50,820 nucleotides of DNA from Terriglobales bacterium (GTDB lineage Bacteria > Acidobacteriota > Terriglobia > Terriglobales > Acidobacteriaceae), in contig JASHOU010000109.1 in assembly GCA_030038475.1 (NCBI GenBank), positions 1 through 50,820 of the forward strand, written 5' to 3'. The notes under the pieces were generated by a model that saw only the letters and a program-made list of their open reading frames with translations, searched no databases and had not been told where the DNA came from. The position numbers and the translations under genes were made by a program. Below are positions 43,789 through 50,820 of this stretch, one piece after another; position 1 is the stretch's first letter; each line of letters opens with the position of its first letter.

Positions 43789-44964
43789 ATGAGTTTAGGC
43801 AAAAAAATCCTCTACGCCAAAAAGGTCTTACCTTCCGCAACCTGGCGTGCGTTGCGTGCGTCTAAGGACGGCCCGGTGCACCTCATCTTTGCCCTGGCCG
43901 ACCATTTCGAACCCGCCATCGATCCCGACGATGGAGGGAAGCGTGTCCCCCGCCCCGAACAGGAACAGCGCCTCGAATCGTGGGCGCGCGAATATCCCAA
44001 AGTGATCGACGGCTGGCGCGACCACGATGGCCGCCCGCTGGTGCACACCTACTTCTATCCGGCCGAGCAGTACGACGAAGGGTTGCTCGGCATGCTCGCC
44101 GCACACTGCCATGCCGGCTGGGGTGAAGTTGAAGTCCATCTGCATCACGGTCTCGATCAGCCCGACACCGCTGAAAACACTCGCCGCGTGCTCTCCGAAC
44201 ACCGCGACCGGCTGGCTTTTCGCCATCGCTGCCTCGCCTTCGCAGAAGGTTCCTCGCGTCCCGCCTACGCTTTCGTCCACGGGAATTTTGCCCTCGCCAA
44301 TTCCGCCGGAGGCCGCTTCTGCGGCGTCGATTCAGAACTCCAGATTCTTGCCGACACCGGCTGCTACGCCGATTTCACCCTGCCCACCGGTATCTGGCAT
44401 CCGGCGCAGATCGCCAAACTTAACTCCGTTTATGAATGCGCTCTTCCCCTCGATCAACCGATGCCGCACCGCAACGGGCGCGACTTGACGGCCGGCCGCG
44501 TGCCCAAAACTTTTCCTCTCATCGTGCAAGGCCCGCTCGTAGTCGACTTCCGCCGGTCCTTGCGTTTTGCGCGTCCGATCCTCGAAAACGGCGCAATTAC
44601 CGGCGCCAATCCCCCCACTCTGCACCGGTTCGCTCTGTGGAAGCAGGCGCACGTCAGCGTCATCGGCCGGCCAGACTGGCTGTTCATCAAAGTCTTTTGC
44701 CACAGCATGAATCCGACCCAGAAAGACGCGGTCATCGGCAGCAGCTTCCGCTGCTTTCTTTCCGCGCTCGTCGAGGGCGCGGCCGACCGCAGCGAAACTC
44801 TGCACTTCGTCACCGCGCGCGAAATGGCCAACATCCTGCTCGCCGCCTGCGACGGCCGCGACGGCAATCCCGGCGACTATCGTGATTACCGCTTCAAGCG
44901 CTTTGCCGATCGCCCGCTCTCACCCGAGAAATCCACTCCAATCCCAGTCAGCTTGCCCAGATAA
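43789..44964 (+). CDS. Polysaccharide deacetylase-like protein, unassigned
   Basis: 391 residues, no signal peptide. Histidine and aspartate clusters are suggestive of a metal-dependent carbohydrate esterase: VHLIFALADHFEPAIDPDD near residue 28-46, PLVHTYFYPAEQYDE near 83, EVEVHLHHGLDQPD near 113-127, and FVHGNFALANS near 164. The order resembles NodB-like barrels (Asp, then HxxH, then a strand with His/Asn), but the canonical TFDDG is absent. I know similar proteins only as conserved hypotheticals in polysaccharide loci. It may modify the same glycan. It is preceded by a repeat-rich region and followed by an unrelated oxidoreductase. Confidence 0.55.
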   Translation: MSLGKKILYAKKVLPSATWRALRASKDGPVHLIFALADHFEPAIDPDDGGKRVPRPEQEQRLESWAREYPKVIDGWRDHDGRPLVHTYFYPAEQYDEGLLGMLAAHCHAGWGEVEVHLHHGLDQPDTAENTRRVLSEHRDRLAFRHRCLAFAEGSSRPAYAFVHGNFALANSAGGRFCGVDSELQILADTGCYADFTLPTGIWHPAQIAKLNSVYECALPLDQPMPHRNGRDLTAGRVPKTFPLIVQGPLVVDFRRSLRFARPILENGAITGANPPTLHRFALWKQAHVSVIGRPDWLFIKVFCHSMNPTQKDAVIGSSFRCFLSALVEGAADRSETLHFVTAREMANILLAACDGRDGNPGDYRDYRFKRFADRPLSPEKSTPIPVSLPR

Positions 44965-45074
44965 AAATCCACATAGAACGCAAACAGAAAGCCGCATATA
45001 AAGGAAGATCGAAACAAACGCATTGTGTTAGCTTGAATGTTCAAATTTCCCATTCCACATTCTGAGGAGCTCGC

Positions 45075-46097
45075 ATGAAAGCGGTTCGCATTCATCAGTT
45101 CGGTTCGCCCGAAGTCCTCACCTACGAAGATGTCCCCGACCCCAAGCCGCGCAAAGACCAGGTCCTCATCCGCGTGCGCGCCTGCGCCATGAACCATCTC
45201 GACCTGTGGGTGCGCAACGGACTTCCCGGCGTGAATCTGCCGCATATTCTCGGCAGCGACATTGCCGGCGAAATTGTTGAAGTGGGCGAATACATCACCG
45301 ACCTCAAAGCCGGACAGCGCGTGCTCCTCGCGCCCATGCATTTCTGCAATCGCTGCGCAAAATGCGTCGCCGGACTGCAGAACCAGTGCCGCCAGTTCAC
45401 CGTGCTCGGCAACGGAGTCGACGGCGGCGACTGCGAACTGATGGCCGTCCCCGCAGTCAATATCATCCCCATTCCCGACGCGCTCGATTTCAATCAAGCC
45501 GCCAGCGTTCCTCTGGTGTTTGTGACCGCCTGGCACATGCTCACCGGACGCGCCGCCATCCGTGCTGGCCAAACCGTGCTCGTGCTCGGCGCAAACTCAG
45601 GCGTCGGCATCGCCGCCATCCAGATCGCGAAGCTCTTCCACGCGCGCGTAATCGCAACCGCCGGCGACGATCGCAAAATGGAGCTCGCCCGCCAACTCGG
45701 CGCCGATTTCGTCATCAACCATTATCAGCAGAAGATCGGCCAGGAGGTTCGCAAAATCACCAACTCCGAAGGCGTCGACATCGTCATCGAGCACGTCGGC
45801 CTCGCCACCTGGGATGAGAGCTTGCGCTCGCTCAAACCCGGCGGCACGCTTGTAACCTGCGGCGCGACCACGGGATCGAAGGTCGAGATCGAGTTGCGTT
45901 TTCTATTTTCGCGGCAACTTTCCCTGCTCGGCTCCTACATGGGGACGATGAGCGAACTCCATGAAGTGCTCGGCCACGTCTTTGCCGGACGGCTCAAGCC
46001 CGTCATCGACCGCACTTTTCCGTTAAAAGAGACTCGCGCCGCCCACGAGTACATGGAAAAAAGCCAGATGTTCGGCAAGATCGTCCTGAACCCATAG
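45075..46097 (+). CDS. MDR-superfamily zinc-binding oxidoreductase
   Basis: 340 residues of the medium-chain dehydrogenase family. The N-terminal GroES-like domain has the structural-zinc loop HFCNRCAKCVAGLQNQC, with Cys91, 94, 97 and 105. The nucleotide-binding domain has VLVLGANSGVGIAAIQIAKL near 168. The catalytic zinc site looks lost: the usual Cys before His is Asn40 (AMNHLDLW), and the GHE motif reads GSD (residues 60-62). That pattern suggests a quinone-oxidoreductase or enoyl-reductase-like activity on NADPH rather than a classic alcohol dehydrogenase. GAGGAG lies 5 bases before the ATG. It is probably unrelated to the polysaccharide locus. Confidence 0.85.
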   Translation: MKAVRIHQFGSPEVLTYEDVPDPKPRKDQVLIRVRACAMNHLDLWVRNGLPGVNLPHILGSDIAGEIVEVGEYITDLKAGQRVLLAPMHFCNRCAKCVAGLQNQCRQFTVLGNGVDGGDCELMAVPAVNIIPIPDALDFNQAASVPLVFVTAWHMLTGRAAIRAGQTVLVLGANSGVGIAAIQIAKLFHARVIATAGDDRKMELARQLGADFVINHYQQKIGQEVRKITNSEGVDIVIEHVGLATWDESLRSLKPGGTLVTCGATTGSKVEIELRFLFSRQLSLLGSYMGTMSELHEVLGHVFAGRLKPVIDRTFPLKETRAAHEYMEKSQMFGKIVLNP

Positions 46098-46144
46098 GCG
46101 AGTTCGATTTTCGGGCAGGCGCGGGAACAGTACAATCGGCGCCC

Positions 46145-46384
46145 ATGTTCTTCAAGATCATTGGCCACATATCGGATGTTGAAACCATTGCCTCTGGCAA
46201 AGGCATTCGGGAACGTAAACGGTTACGGAAGCTGTATGGCGGACGCCGTTGGAGAAAGCTGAAGGGAACTGCAGCGGTGGAACTGGCGGATGGTACGATA
46301 TGCCATGCCGAGTTGCATTGGTACGAAGCGCACGGCATTGGCGCAAAGGAGTTCAAGATCAAGCGCATTTTAAAAATCCAATGA
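46145..46384 (+). CDS. Small conserved protein, first of an overlapping pair
   Basis: 79 residues, basic N-terminal half (GKGIRERKRLRKLYGGRRWRKLKG) and a beta-rich C-terminal half (AAVELADGTICHAELHWYEAHGIGAKEFKIK). I recognise the pattern from small hypotheticals in varied bacteria but no function is established to my knowledge. The stop overlaps the next start in an ATGA, so the two are coupled. The pair could be a small toxin-antitoxin-like or RNA-binding unit; that is a guess. Confidence 0.65.
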   Translation: MFFKIIGHISDVETIASGKGIRERKRLRKLYGGRRWRKLKGTAAVELADGTICHAELHWYEAHGIGAKEFKIKRILKIQ

Positions 46385-46620
46385 AACGAACTGAACCGAA
46401 ATTCGTTGTCTGCGTGAAGAACAAGGACTATGCCGCTTCCCTTGAGTTACGCAAGCTCTACCAGGTAGTCTCCGACGAGACGGCGTCGAAACTCCACCAG
46501 ATTCGGGTCATTGATGAATCCGGCGAAGATTATCTGTATCCCGAAGAATATTTCGTCGCAGTACAACTTCCGCTGGCTGCCGAAAAGGCGATCCGGCGAG
46601 CGGCCGGAGTTAGAAGCTAG
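46381..46620 (+). CDS. Small conserved protein, second of an overlapping pair
   Basis: 79 residues from ATG 46381, in an ATGA overlap with the preceding gene. The sequence (KFVVCVKNKDYAASLELRKLYQV, then IRVIDESGEDYLYPEEYFVAV) reads as a compact alpha/beta fold with an acidic C-terminal half. An upstream in-frame start would overlap the basic protein and is not needed. Function unknown. Confidence 0.65.
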   Translation: MKRTEPKFVVCVKNKDYAASLELRKLYQVVSDETASKLHQIRVIDESGEDYLYPEEYFVAVQLPLAAEKAIRRAAGVRS

Positions 46621-46891
46621 ATATAGCGAAACCCATGTAGCGCGGACACTCCTGTCCGCGAAAGCTGCCAGCTACCAACTCTCAGCTGTCAGAAACACCC
46701 AAGGCCCGGTTCGCATGGGCCGGACCCTTTGTTTCCAGGCAATCATCAACAGGATTGTCATTCAGAGCCGACCGCAGGCAAAGCCGAGGGCGAGCGAGGA
46801 ATCTGCAGCCACCCTCCACCGAATTGTCATCCTGAGCGACGCCGAGGCGCCAGCCGAACGTAGCGAAGGACCTATGCAATTCGCCAGACCG

Positions 46892-46919
46892 AAGCCCCGC
46901 CGAAAGAGCAGGGCTTTTT
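46892..46919 (+). terminator. Terminator-like hairpin
   Basis: Arms 46892-46900 and 46908-46916 pair with one mismatch (C/A), and a TTTTT tract closes the structure (46915-46919). It lies just after the dispersed repeats and before the antitoxin promoter, and would stop rightward transcription from the small gene pair. Confidence 0.5.
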
Positions 46920-46927
46920 GCTTGGCA

Positions 46928-46933
46928 TATAAT
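46928..46933 (+). promoter_or_regulatory. Perfect -10 box directly before the antitoxin start
   Basis: TATAAT ends only 6 bases before the ATG at 46940, so the transcript would start at or next to the ATG (leaderless mRNA). No good -35 is present at the expected distance (the sequence there is AGAGCA). Confidence 0.5.
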
Positions 46934-46939
46934 CCCTCT

Positions 46940-47176
46940 ATGACCGGCCCCGCCCACGAACTCCTGCAAAAGGCTCTCGCCCTGCCTGACAGCGAACGCG
47001 CCGAACTCGCCGGCACCCTTATCGCCAGCCTCGATCCGACCCGCGACCCCGACGTCGACGCCGCCTGGCAGGAAGAAGTCGCGCGCCGTTTCCGCGAAGT
47101 CCAGTCCGGACAGGTAAAAACCATCTCCTGGCAGTCCGCGCTCAAAAAAGGCCAGTCGCTTCTCGATGGCCAATAA
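46940..47176 (+). CDS. Addiction-module antitoxin (TIGR02574-like)
   Basis: 78 residues. The pattern HELLQKALALPDSERAELAG...LIASLD followed by W-x-EEVARRFREVQSG is the standard 'putative addiction module component' antitoxin found with RelE/ParE-type toxins. It binds and neutralises a toxin and usually represses its own promoter. The final 11 bases overlap the start of the toxin frame, as in intact modules, but the toxin is truncated after about 17 recognisable residues. The promoter lies immediately upstream and may give a leaderless transcript. Confidence 0.8.
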   Translation: MTGPAHELLQKALALPDSERAELAGTLIASLDPTRDPDVDAAWQEEVARRFREVQSGQVKTISWQSALKKGQSLLDGQ

Positions 47177-47252
47177 GCCGCTCCGACTTCACCCCGAAGC
47201 CGAGCAGGAATACCTTGCCGGGTGCCCCATGCTAGCGCGTTCCTCGCCCTAG
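47166..47252 (+). pseudogene. Truncated ParE/RelE-type toxin remnant
   Basis: Starting at ATG 47166 the frame reads MANKPLRLHPEAEQEYLAG, the usual N-terminus of a RelE/ParE toxin, and then runs into unrelated sequence and a TAG at 47250-47252. Intact toxins are ~95 residues. The junction 'GGGTGCCCCATGC' looks like an edge of an inserted dispersed repeat. Only ~17-18 residues of toxin remain, so no active toxin is made. Confidence 0.75.
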
Positions 47253-47303
47253 ATCCCGCCCCGACAGAGTCGAAGGAAGGACACGCGTAAAATCGACCCC
47301 AAG

Positions 47304-48308
47304 ATGATCTGGTGCACTTACGCAACGTTCGAATCTATGCACGGCGAAAAGAGCTCCATGTCAGAGCTAATTGGCAGGCTGACTCTGTTCTCACGCACAT
47401 CCGTCATCTCTCTGTGCTCCTTTGTCGGCCTTGTACTAAAACTCTGGGAACCGGGAGCCTACGACCTCAAGCTCTACGACCACCTTATATCGTGCGCATT
47501 CGACCCCCTAAGGGGAGACTGGTACAAGCTAGCAGCGCGCCTTCAGCAACCGGAACTCGTTTTTCATCGTCGCCAGCTCCTACTGCTCACCAAACTTGCC
47601 GCCATCCACTGCCCAGTGGCAGGCGTGGATGCATGGAACGCAGCACCCGGCTTCTTTGGAACCGCCCTGCTTATGGCAAATGATCATTTCCATTACGGTC
47701 TTGCAGCGCCGGGCGGTACTCCCGAACTAGACAACGTCAGGCGGTTGTTTGCTGAATTCATACCCGTGTCGGAAGGCGCCGCATTTCGGCCAGAGTATAA
47801 ACTGGTTCGATCCCATCTCATGCTGAAGCACGCAGGCCAGCTTCAGGACAGTCCCAACTTCATCGATATTCCTGCCAAATTTCAAAAAGCCAAAGGGCTG
47901 CCGCTCGCCGACTATCAAACCCTCTGCTTTGGCCTATTTGCGAAGTGCGCTACATTTTCAATTGAGGAACTTCAACGGGGCGCGTCCGCATTCACCTTCG
48001 TGGAGCCAAATTTCCACGCGATGGCGCTGCCCAAGAGGAGCGTCACACTGTTCCTCGAAGAAGTTGCATCAACGCCCGAAGACCTGACCGCCCGAATCAA
48101 ACACCGGGACTACGGCCCAAATGACTCAACGGAGTTGAGGAAGCATCCGCTGATCTCCATTTCCAAGGGGTTCCTACCGATCGACATTTGTTTTCTCGTG
48201 GAAAAGTTTGAAAGCGGCCCATACTGGGCAATAAGTAACATCGACAAGAGCACGGGAGACCGACTGCGACGGCTGTGGGGGGGAGGTTTTCGAGATATAC
48301 ATGAATGA
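47304..48308 (+). CDS. Unknown protein, N-terminal half of a frameshifted gene
   Basis: 334 residues, no signal or membrane segments after the first ~45, which are moderately hydrophobic. I recognise no family. The last real stretch, SNIDKSTGDRLRRLWG, is followed by an odd GGFRDIHE tail. Removing one G from the G7 tract at 48277-48283 makes it read on as LWGEVFEIYMNDLLTES into the next frame. So this is probably the N-terminal part of a ~570-residue protein whose C-terminal part is the gene at 48301. Starts at 47304, 47337 and 47358 are all possible. It may be a pseudogene, a sequencing error or a phase-variable gene. Confidence 0.55.
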   Translation: MIWCTYATFESMHGEKSSMSELIGRLTLFSRTSVISLCSFVGLVLKLWEPGAYDLKLYDHLISCAFDPLRGDWYKLAARLQQPELVFHRRQLLLLTKLAAIHCPVAGVDAWNAAPGFFGTALLMANDHFHYGLAAPGGTPELDNVRRLFAEFIPVSEGAAFRPEYKLVRSHLMLKHAGQLQDSPNFIDIPAKFQKAKGLPLADYQTLCFGLFAKCATFSIEELQRGASAFTFVEPNFHAMALPKRSVTLFLEEVASTPEDLTARIKHRDYGPNDSTELRKHPLISISKGFLPIDICFLVEKFESGPYWAISNIDKSTGDRLRRLWGGGFRDIHE

Positions 48309-49020
48309 CCTTTTGACGGAGTCCCTCAAGCAAACCGGCGCCCAATTTCTTTCCGACCCGCGCTGTGCCGAAGATCTTAGCCGTCAGGTCTGCGATGGTC
48401 TCATCCTCCAAGGTGAATCGCTCATCTTGCTGGAATACAAGTCGAGCATGTTTAGTGCAGAGACTAAATACACTGGAAACGTCCCGCTACTTGTGGCGGA
48501 AGTGGAAAAAAAGTTGGTCCGGGATAAGGCCGAATCGAAGAAAAAGGGGGTTGAACAACTCGCCGACGCCGTCGTAAGTCTCTTTCGGAATGAGGAGAAG
48601 TGCACCATCCGAGGGATCGACCTCAACGGCGTCACTAGAGTTTACCCGCTTCTCGTCACTCTTGATGGTATCGGCGGAAGTCTATTAGTCAGCAGACTCC
48701 TGAACCACTACTTTGACAACCTCATGGCGGATCGCACGCCCAGCCGAGTCGAGGTAAAACCCCTCTTGTGCACTGACGCAGAAGGTCTCGAGGAGGTGTC
48801 AGGATGCTTTCCAAAGCTTGGACTTGCTGGATTCCTCGACCACTGGCTGTCAAAAGACCCAAACTTCATGGCGACCCTGACCGCGTTCACCGTCCCGGAG
48901 CTTGAGGGCCACCGAAATGAACGGATGGCGCGAGAATGGCACAATCTTGCAAACGAGATTAGCGCCCGGGCATTTCCGGAAGAGCACAGGGCGGCCAACC
49001 AGGCAAAGGACATCCAGTAA
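48301..49020 (+). CDS. PD-(D/E)XK nuclease-like, C-terminal half of frameshifted gene
   Basis: 239 residues from ATG 48301. The segment VCDGLILQGESLILLEYKSS has the Asp...Glu-x-Lys spacing typical of PD-(D/E)XK nucleases and Mrr-like domains. The following SAETKYTGN and helix LVAEVEKKLVRDKAES fit the next helix of the fold. The C-terminal ~130 residues are mixed alpha/beta with no match I recognise. It lacks a separate ribosome site and begins inside the G-rich end of the upstream gene, which supports a single original gene. A host-defence role is possible because such lone nucleases are frequent in defence loci; that is inference only. Confidence 0.55.
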   Translation: MNDLLTESLKQTGAQFLSDPRCAEDLSRQVCDGLILQGESLILLEYKSSMFSAETKYTGNVPLLVAEVEKKLVRDKAESKKKGVEQLADAVVSLFRNEEKCTIRGIDLNGVTRVYPLLVTLDGIGGSLLVSRLLNHYFDNLMADRTPSRVEVKPLLCTDAEGLEEVSGCFPKLGLAGFLDHWLSKDPNFMATLTAFTVPELEGHRNERMAREWHNLANEISARAFPEEHRAANQAKDIQ

Positions 49021-49419
49021 ATTCACAAGTTAACTCATAATAGATACCTGCTCGGCGCCCCAGGTTCGCGCCCCGCCCTTTGGGTGCCAACCTGGGAAAG
49101 CAACAAACTCACATCGGCCCCCTGCAGACAATCCCAAATCAACACCACTTTTTCCTTGACTTAAGCCCTCAACCCACACTTAATAGAAGTATCCAACTCA
49201 CACTAACAACTAATTGCGGCCCGCGCCGCATAAGTCAGAATCTAGAACGACTATCTAATGAAGTAACTTACAATATTGTACTTACAAACTCATCTAACTC
49301 ATGACTAATCAAGACTTTACTTGTAACTCATTTCTTCCCAATACTTTGGCCGACGACCACCGCCTAACGGCAATAATATCCTTGACACACCTGACACCTT
49401 ATGATACAGTTATTTCACT
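49021..49419. other. Region upstream of IS1595 transposase
   Basis: 399 bases. A stem of CCCAGGTT (49059-49066) and AACCTGGG (49089-49096) brackets 22 bases and may be a dispersed repeat or terminator. From about 49130 the DNA is more AT-rich than its neighbours and has no coding frame. The element's left boundary must lie here or just right of it, but I cannot identify terminal inverted repeats by eye. Confidence 0.45.
49382..49410 (+). promoter_or_regulatory. Promoter of the IS1595 transposase
   Basis: TTGACA at 49382-49387 and TACAGT at 49405-49410, spacer 17 bases. Transcription would start near 49417, only a few bases from the GTG at 49420, so the transposase mRNA may be nearly leaderless. 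Confidence 0.45.
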
Positions 49420-50439
49420 GTGGAAAACGCACTGAAAAGCCCGCGAAACCTGCTCGAAGTCACCCGCTACTTTGAAGACCCCAACGTCTGTGTTGAGTTC
49501 ATGGCCGCGATTCGATGGCCCACCGGCGTCGAATGCCCGCATTGCCAGAGCAAGCGGCACTCTTTCCTTCGCAGTCGTCGCATCTGGAAATGCCTCGATT
49601 GCCGGAAGCAATTCTCTGCCAAGGTTGGAACCATCTTCGAGGATTCGGCAATCCCGCTCGACAAATGGATGGTTGCGGTGTGGATGCTCGTTAACTGCAA
49701 GAACGGTGTCAGCAGTTGGGAGATTCACCGCGATCTGAAAGTCACTCAGAAAGCCGCGTGGTTCATGTTGCAGCGTATCCGCCATGCTCTGCAACAGGGC
49801 ACCGTCAAAACTCCCGACGATCAGATGGGCGGATTCAGTCCTGTGGAAGTTGACGAAACTTTTGTCGGAGGAAAAGTCAAGAACATGCACAAGAACCGCA
49901 AACTGAAACTCCAGCGATTGCGGAATGAAGTGAACCGCCCAGATCACTACATGGGAAAAACTGTTGTTATGGGGATGCTCGACAGAGGATTACGCAAAGT
50001 CCGGGCTACCATCGTGCCGAATATCAAGCGAGAGACTCTGCAATCGCAGATCATGCAAGAAGTGTTTCCGGGATCGAAAGTGTACACAGACGACGCGACC
50101 GCATACATGGGCTTGGGGCAGAAATTCGCTCACGAGGTTGTGAATCACCTGGAAACATACGTTGACGGGAAGGTTCACACCAACGGAATCGAGAATTTTT
50201 GGAGTTTATTGAAACGCGGTTTGAACGGCACATACGTTGCAGTCGAGCCATTCCACCTGTTCCGGTATGTGGACGAACAAGTCTTCCGTTACAACAATCG
50301 CGCAACCAAAGAGAATGCGTTGACCGATTCTGACCGCTTTCTGCTAGCAATGCACCAAGTCACTGGCAAACGTCTTACCTATGCCGAATTGACTGGCAAG
50401 ACCGACGCCAGTGCCACTACGACGCCTGAGCCTTTCTAA
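49420..50439 (+). mobile_element. IS1595-family transposase (complete)
   Basis: 339 residues from GTG 49420. The N-terminal zinc ribbon has VECPHCQSKR and WKCLDCRKQF, followed by the helix FSAKVGTIFEDSAIPLDKWM. The DDE-like catalytic core has VEVDETFVGGKVKN (first Asp), KVYTDDATAYMGL (second Asp) and KVHTNGIENFWSLLKRGL (Glu in GIENFWS), all intact. This is the ISXO2-like/IS1595 pattern. It cuts and pastes the element using short terminal inverted repeats. The stop overlaps by 4 bases the end of a small convergent gene. Confidence 0.9.
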
Positions 50440-50606
50440 TCCTTATCGCGGGAAGCGTGGTCGGAAGCCTGTTTCCCGCGCCGCTGTTGACGTTCTCGCT
50501 TCGCGTTCTCAATCCTAGTCTGGACTGTAGCTTTGGGAACGCGGACGAGATGGCGCATGGCTTCTGTGAAACGTTCAAATTCTTGGTTCTTCGGCGGCGG
50601 CTTCAT
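50436..50606 (-). CDS. Small basic protein beside the transposase
   Basis: 56 residues starting MKPPPKNQEFERFTEAMRHL. It has a helical, highly charged C-terminus (IENAKRERQQRRGKQ). It converges on the transposase with a 4-base overlap of the 3' ends. I recall similar short proteins next to IS1595 transposases in acidobacterial genomes; they may be part of the element and regulate or assist transposition, but no function is established. Confidence 0.6.
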   Translation of the reverse strand: MKPPPKNQEFERFTEAMRHLVRVPKATVQTRIENAKRERQQRRGKQASDHASRDKD

Positions 50607-50643
50607 GGGATCATCATAGCGCTATCCATCGACCGAGGAAACC

Positions 50644-50820
50644 ATGAACACTGAGTCTCTAAACAAATTCCGCGATTTGGTTGTTATCGCCTTGGGCCGC
50701 GTTCTCGAACAGCAGAACCGTGTAACCTCTCTTTCTGCCGACGTTCTAGCCTTGCGGGAAGCAATGCGAGACACTCCGCCAATGAAGAGGTATCTGGCGA
50801 ACAAACGAGTTCTGAGAGGA
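50644..50820 (+). CDS. Unknown protein, N-terminal part cut by window edge
   Basis: 59 residues are visible, beginning MNTESLNKFRDLVVIALGRV, with AGGA 5 bases before the ATG. The sequence reads as an amphipathic coiled-coil-like helix (LEQQNRVTSLSADVLALREA). The frame is open to the last base. Whether it lies inside the IS1595 element as passenger or outside is unresolved. Confidence 0.55.
   Translation, partial: MNTESLNKFRDLVVIALGRVLEQQNRVTSLSADVLALREAMRDTPPMKRYLANKRVLRG

Larger units (their letters stand above)
46621..46939. repeat. Dispersed repeat block, three elements
   Basis: 319 bases with no gene. It has a CGCGGACA-CTCC-TGTCCGCG hairpin at 46641-46660 and two tandem 'GTCATTC/GTCATCC...GAGC' units at 46754-46808 and 46823-46878. 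The latter resemble the 'TCATTCTGAGCGAAGCGAAGGATCT' repeats found across Acidobacteria and other phyla. It looks like a landing zone for repeats. Confidence 0.6.

Noticed and set aside
43789-44964. Alternative reading as a typical NodB deacetylase
   Set aside because: No TFDDG motif; only the looser His/Asp pattern is visible, so I gave a low-confidence label.
49059-49096. CCCAGGTT/AACCTGGG stem as the left inverted repeat of the IS element
   Set aside because: Both arms lie on the same side of the transposase; a terminal repeat would have its partner beyond the other end.
1-50820. tRNA, rRNA, CRISPR arrays or prophage genes
   Set aside because: I looked for T-loop words, rRNA cores and regularly spaced repeats and saw none.

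Overview
The window is GC-rich chromosomal DNA, most likely from an Acidobacteriota (Terriglobia-type) genome or metagenome bin. This is an inference from the style of the secreted proteins (He_PIG/Big Ig-like repeats, a PQQ-type propeller with Ig repeats, acidobacterial beta-helix proteins), the dispersed 'GTCATTCTGAGCGAAGC'-type repeats and an IS1595 transposase. There is no rRNA or marker gene to prove it, and I saw no tRNA, rRNA or CRISPR array.

About 43 kb (1-43.3 kb) is a surface or exopolysaccharide locus. It starts inside the C-terminus of an asparagine-synthase-like amidotransferase, followed by two GT4 glycosyltransferases. Two overlapping sulfotransferases lie on the opposite strand, then a secreted beta-helix protein. 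Next come an XrtA-type (DUF3473-like) polysaccharide deacetylase, a methyltransferase and a membrane GT2, and a second, Ig-bearing beta-helix paralogue.

A minus-strand run (transcribed 22.0 -> 13.1 kb) reads: fused ATP sulfurylase/APS kinase, TauE/SafE permease, CysQ-like PAP phosphatase, sulfotransferase, GT4, ATP-grasp enzyme, PHP phosphoesterase, polysaccharide deacetylase. It holds everything needed to make the sulfate donor PAPS, use it on a glycan and recycle PAP. No PAPS reductase is seen. To the right on the plus strand are an FAD oxidoreductase resembling UDP-galactopyranose mutase, a GT2, three tandem sulfotransferases separated by AT-rich palindromes, and a Wzx-like flippase. The window therefore has six sulfotransferases, which points to a heavily sulfated exported polysaccharide.

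From 29.8 to 43.3 kb there are secreted enzymes (a phosphoesterase lipoprotein and an Ig-bearing PHB-depolymerase-like esterase). These are followed by a second decoration module: a stand-alone carrier protein, a polytopic membrane protein, a DltA-like adenylation enzyme, an SGNH-like membrane-anchored protein and an AlgI/DltB-type MBOAT. This looks like a Dlt/Alg hybrid for acyl or aminoacyl transfer to an exported glycan. A large Ig-repeat propeller protein closes the section.

The right end (43.8-50.8 kb) is accessory DNA: a deacetylase-like protein, an MDR-type oxidoreductase, a pair of small overlapping conserved genes and dispersed repeats. It also holds an addiction-module antitoxin with a truncated toxin, a two-frame gene that looks like one PD-(D/E)XK-type nuclease broken at a G7 tract, and an IS1595 transposase with two small neighbouring genes, the last cut by the window edge.
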